The notes beneath the pieces are model-generated. The model saw nothing but the letters and a program-made list of their open reading frames with translations. It did not search any database and was not told the DNA's origin. Shown one piece after another: positions 61,248 through 64,000 of a stretch of 64,000 nt of DNA. The translations under genes were made by a program, and so were the position numbers. The DNA is from Sphingobacteriia bacterium 24-36-13 (GTDB taxonomy: Bacteria; Bacteroidota; Bacteroidia; Chitinophagales; Chitinophagaceae). Location: NCBI GenBank assembly GCA_002281875.1, contig NCHN01000009.1, positions 1 to 64,000 of the forward strand, given 5' to 3'. Position 1 is the first letter of the stretch. Each line of letters opens with the position of its first letter.

Positions 61248-62237
61248 TTATCTATTATGGTGGGGGGGATGCTCTGCGTCTTCTTTTTCTTTCTCTTTAT
61301 CGTACGCTTTGATTATTGCCTTAACCAATCTATGTCTTACAACATCTTCTTCTGTTAATTCAATATGTGCAATCCCGTCAATATTTTTAAGGATACGAGT
61401 TGATTTGTCTAAACCACTTCGCATATTTCTTGGCAAATCAACTTGCGTAGGGTCGCCTGTAATAATGGCTTTTGCATTGGCTCCTATTCTGGTAAGAAAC
61501 ATTTTTAGTTGAAGGTCGTTGGTATTTTGTGCTTCATCTAAAATAATGAAAGCATTGTCTAATGTTCTACCTCTCATATAGGCTAAAGGAGCAATTTCGA
61601 TTGTTCTAGTGCTCATATAATAGCCCAATTTATCAGCAGGAATCATATCATCCAATGCGTCATATAATGGTCTTAAATATGGGTCAATTTTTTCTTTTAG
61701 ATCACCTGGCAAGAAGCCCAAACTTTCCCCTGCTTCTACAGCAGGTCTTGTCAAAATGATTTTTTTTACCACTTTATTTTTTAATGCTCTTACTGCTAAT
61801 GCTACTGCTGTGTAAGTTTTACCCGTACCTGCTGGCCCAATAGCAAAAACAATATCATTTCTATCAGCCGCGTGCACCATCTTTTTTTGGTTCTGTGTTC
61901 TTGCACGAACCGTTTTTCCATTAGGGCCAAACACCAAAATATCATTGGGGTTTCTGTCTACAAAATTATCTACTACTTCTGCATCGTCACCACCTAAAAT
62001 TTGTTCAAAATAGCCTTCGCTTAAATGACCATTTCTTTGCAAATACTGAACAATTAAATCAATTTTTTCACGGGCAGTATCAATCTGTTCGGGTGCTCCG
62101 CTCAGTTTTAATTGAGTGCCTCTTGATAGGATTTTGAGTAAAGGGAATTTTTTCTTTAGTAAATCTAATTTGCCGTTGTTTACACCAAAAAATTCAATAG
62201 GATTTACCGACTCTAGGCTAATGATTGTCTCTGTCAA
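61248..62237 (-). CDS. phoH: PhoH-like ATPase
   Basis: A 329-residue P-loop ATPase of the PhoH/YbeZ family, linked to RNA metabolism and ribosome maturation. Walker A is GPAGTGKTYTAVALA, followed by PAVEAGESLGFLPGDLKEK. The Walker B region FIILDEAQNTNDLQLKMFL and ITGDPTQVDLPR are diagnostic. The N-terminus has a KH-like domain (about 1-90). The C-terminus is His-rich (HPPHHNR). No ybeY gene is adjacent. Confidence 0.93.
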   Translation of the reverse strand: MTETIISLESVNPIEFFGVNNGKLDLLKKKFPLLKILSRGTQLKLSGAPEQIDTAREKIDLIVQYLQRNGHLSEGYFEQILGGDDAEVVDNFVDRNPNDILVFGPNGKTVRARTQNQKKMVHAADRNDIVFAIGPAGTGKTYTAVALAVRALKNKVVKKIILTRPAVEAGESLGFLPGDLKEKIDPYLRPLYDALDDMIPADKLGYYMSTRTIEIAPLAYMRGRTLDNAFIILDEAQNTNDLQLKMFLTRIGANAKAIITGDPTQVDLPRNMRSGLDKSTRILKNIDGIAHIELTEEDVVRHRLVKAIIKAYDKEKEKEDAEHPPHHNR

Positions 62238-62385
62238 TCTATAGGGTTTTAGTTAACGAATCAATTAATAGAGGTCATTAAAACCTCTTATCTCAAATTT
62301 AATTAATAGGAATACATATATCCTAATGATTCTTATTCACAGTTGTGGAAAGAATTACAATTTAACCATTCCTTAAACTAGAGCA

Positions 62386-63033
62386 TTAAAGTGCTTTCAA
62401 TGCAGCAATCGTTGTTGTGGGGTCTGAAGACTTAAAAACAGTATTGCCAGCCACTAAAACGTCTGCGCCTGCAGCAAGAATTGATGGTGCGTTTTCTAAA
62501 GTAACCCCTCCATCAATTTCAATTAAGCAGTTGCTATTTTTTTGGAGAATTAATTGTTTTAAAGCCTTTATTTTTTCTAAAGTATGTGGAATAAAATGCT
62601 GTCCGCCAAAACCAGGATTTACACTCATTAAGCATACAACATCAATATCCTGTATTAGATCACTTAACAATTGGACAGAAGTATGCGGATTAACAGCTAC
62701 TCCTGCTTTCATTCCCAATGATTTAATTTCTTGAATATTTCTGTGCAAGTGATTACAAGCTTCAATATGAACCGTTAAAATATCAGCGCCTGCTTCCTTA
62801 AATGCAGCAGTATAGTTTTCGGGCTTTTCTATCATCAAATGAACATCACATACTTTTTGGGTTGCTTTTCTTATATGACTTATTACAGGTAATCCAAAAC
62901 TAATATTAGGTACAAATTGTCCATCCATTACATCTAAATGAAACCAATCTGCTTGGCTATTATTTAGCATATTGCAATCTTGTTCTAAATTCAAAAAGTT
63001 AGCACTTAATAAGGAGGGTGCAATAATGGGCAT
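62386..63033 (-). CDS. rpe: ribulose-phosphate 3-epimerase
   Basis: A 215-residue TIM-barrel epimerase of the pentose phosphate pathway. It interconverts ribulose 5-phosphate and xylulose 5-phosphate. Marks: IAPSLLSANFLNLEQD, WFHLDVMDGQFVPNISFG with the catalytic Asp and metal ligands, DVHLMIEKP, NPGFGGQ, and the second Asp in LIEIDGG. Length and motif order are normal. A TACTTTTG box lies 23 bases upstream of the start codon. Confidence 0.96.
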   Translation of the reverse strand: MPIIAPSLLSANFLNLEQDCNMLNNSQADWFHLDVMDGQFVPNISFGLPVISHIRKATQKVCDVHLMIEKPENYTAAFKEAGADILTVHIEACNHLHRNIQEIKSLGMKAGVAVNPHTSVQLLSDLIQDIDVVCLMSVNPGFGGQHFIPHTLEKIKALKQLILQKNSNCLIEIDGGVTLENAPSILAAGADVLVAGNTVFKSSDPTTTIAALKAL

Positions 63034-63056
63034 TAGCTGTTGTTTTTAGTAGAATG

Positions 63057-63064
63057 CAAAAGTA
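63057..63064 (-). promoter_or_regulatory. -7 box TACTTTTG for rpe
   Basis: A perfect TAnnTTTG on the minus strand 23 bases before the rpe start codon, in the divergent region with the propeller gene. Confidence 0.55.
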
Positions 63065-63145
63065 AATTGTTTCATAGGGATTTTAATGGCTAATTGTTAA
63101 CTAATTCTGTGACAATTTCCTGACAATACTAAGCCATGATAAAAC

Positions 63146-63153
63146 TAAATTTG
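63146..63153 (+). promoter_or_regulatory. -7 box TAAATTTG for the propeller gene
   Basis: A perfect TAnnTTTG 18 bases before the ATG at 63172. Confidence 0.55.
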
Positions 63154-63171
63154 CATTTCATTCAACTACAC

Positions 63172-64000
63172 ATGAAAAAAATCTCCCTAGCTCTTGTTAA
63201 TTGTTTCTTTGTTTTCGCTCTTACTGCGCAGCCACCAATGGTAAATCCGCCTTCAGTAGTAGGGGATACCTTAAGATTCGTAGGCGAAAACTATTTCAAA
63301 AACGTTATTCAACTAACATTTGGAGGAGATAATGCGGAAGCTTACTGGAGTTTTGATAGCAAGCATATTGTTTTTCAAAGAACCAATCCAAAAGAAGGGA
63401 TCAATTGTGATCAAATTTTTGTGGGTAAAGTGCCAACAAAGGCTGGAGAAAAATTTGAATATAAATTAGTAGGAACTGGTAAGGGAAGGTCAACCTGTGC
63501 ATACTTTATGCCAGATGGCAAGCATATAATTTATGCATCTACACATGAAGGTGGGGCCGATTGTCCTCCTGTTCCAGATAGAACTAAATACGGTAACAAA
63601 TACATTTGGCCTTTATACAATAGTTATGATATTTACATGGCCGACTTAAATGGTAAGATTGTAAAGAAATTGACCAACGCCAAAGGGTATGATGCAGAAG
63701 CAACTTTGTCTTATGACGGGAAAAAAATGATTTATTGCAGCGATAAAAGCGGCGATTTAGAATTATATATCATGGATTTGGCAACCGGGAAAGAAAAGCA
63801 AATTACCACTGCTTTAGGATATGATGGTGGAGCATGGTTTAGTCCTGATGGAAAGAAAATTGTTTGGCGTGCAAGTAGGCCAAAAACAGATACAGAAGTA
63901 AAAGAATACAAAGAGTTATTAAAAGAAGGCTTGGTGGCACCTACTAATATGGAAGTTTGGGTGGCGGATGCTGATGGATCTAACGCTAAACAAATCACTA
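63172..64000 (+). CDS. exported TolB-like beta-propeller protein, C-terminus cut by window edge
   Basis: 276 complete codons are visible with no stop. A signal peptide (about residues 1-19, ending LTAQ) is followed by PD40/WD40-like repeats: FGGDNAEAYWSFDSKHIVFQ, CAYFMPDGKHIIYAS, DAEATLSYDGKKMIYCS, and GGAWFSPDGKKIVW, each with the (S/D)xDGK turn. These occur in TolB-like or dipeptidyl-peptidase-like propellers. The remainder could be a peptidase or amidohydrolase domain beyond the window; I cannot tell. A -7 box precedes the start. Confidence 0.85.
   Translation, partial: MKKISLALVNCFFVFALTAQPPMVNPPSVVGDTLRFVGENYFKNVIQLTFGGDNAEAYWSFDSKHIVFQRTNPKEGINCDQIFVGKVPTKAGEKFEYKLVGTGKGRSTCAYFMPDGKHIIYASTHEGGADCPPVPDRTKYGNKYIWPLYNSYDIYMADLNGKIVKKLTNAKGYDAEATLSYDGKKMIYCSDKSGDLELYIMDLATGKEKQITTALGYDGGAWFSPDGKKIVWRASRPKTDTEVKEYKELLKEGLVAPTNMEVWVADADGSNAKQIT

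Noticed and set aside
1..64000. CRISPR array or insertion sequence
   Set aside because: No evenly spaced identical repeats and no transposase gene or IS-type inverted-repeat ends with target duplication were seen.

Overview
The window reads as chromosomal DNA of a Bacteroidota bacterium, most likely of the Chitinophagaceae (tentative). The evidence is an AT-rich chromosome, a SusC/SusD pair, two Oar-like TonB receptors, DUF4468-like secreted proteins, Bacteroidota-type -7 boxes (TAnnTTTG) directly upstream of many starts, and few Shine-Dalgarno sequences.

There are two parts. Positions 1 to about 11,700 are accessory. At the left edge lies a truncated cytosine-C5 DNA methyltransferase. Next comes a Septu-like defence pair (PtuA-type ATPase and PtuB-type HNH nuclease), then about 900 bp without genes that ends in a nested palindrome. 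From 4484 to about 11,700 lies a compact integrative element inserted in the 3' end of a tRNA-Leu(CAA) gene. It carries a complete tyrosine integrase, two unknown proteins, an excisionase-like HTH protein, a RepA-like RecA-fold helicase, a protein with the conserved motifs of a family A DNA polymerase, a small protein of unknown role, and two secreted DUF4468-like proteins. I see no relaxase, transfer gene, phage structural gene or conventional primase. Near-identical 23-bp att repeats flank it, repeated TTGTACCTC motifs sit just inside both ends, and an iteron-plus-hairpin region separates the helicase and polymerase-like genes. The element gives the tRNA gene a new 3' end with an encoded CCA and a new terminator.

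From the tRNA rightwards the window is mostly core genome: hscB, a lysine-ketoglutarate-reductase-like enzyme, mutS, an M28 peptidase, a SpoU-type methyltransferase followed by a UbiA-type prenyltransferase, ruvX, def, gcvP, a deoxynucleoside kinase, folK, sppA, queG, clpB, ribBA, phoH and rpe. Envelope and uptake functions are interspersed: a SusC/SusD pair, two Oar-like receptors, two MFS transporters, lipoproteins, and an ECF sigma factor next to a membrane protein with a duplicated cytoplasmic motif and an outer-membrane-type C-terminus. A GCS2-type ligase lies beside an ATP-grasp ligase and a divergent esterase. The right edge cuts a TolB-like propeller protein.

The strongest candidate for something undescribed is the element's replication module, in which a helicase is paired with a minimal family A polymerase-like protein that has Gln where the steric-gate Glu is expected. 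All coordinates and motifs come from reading the sequence; no database search was run.
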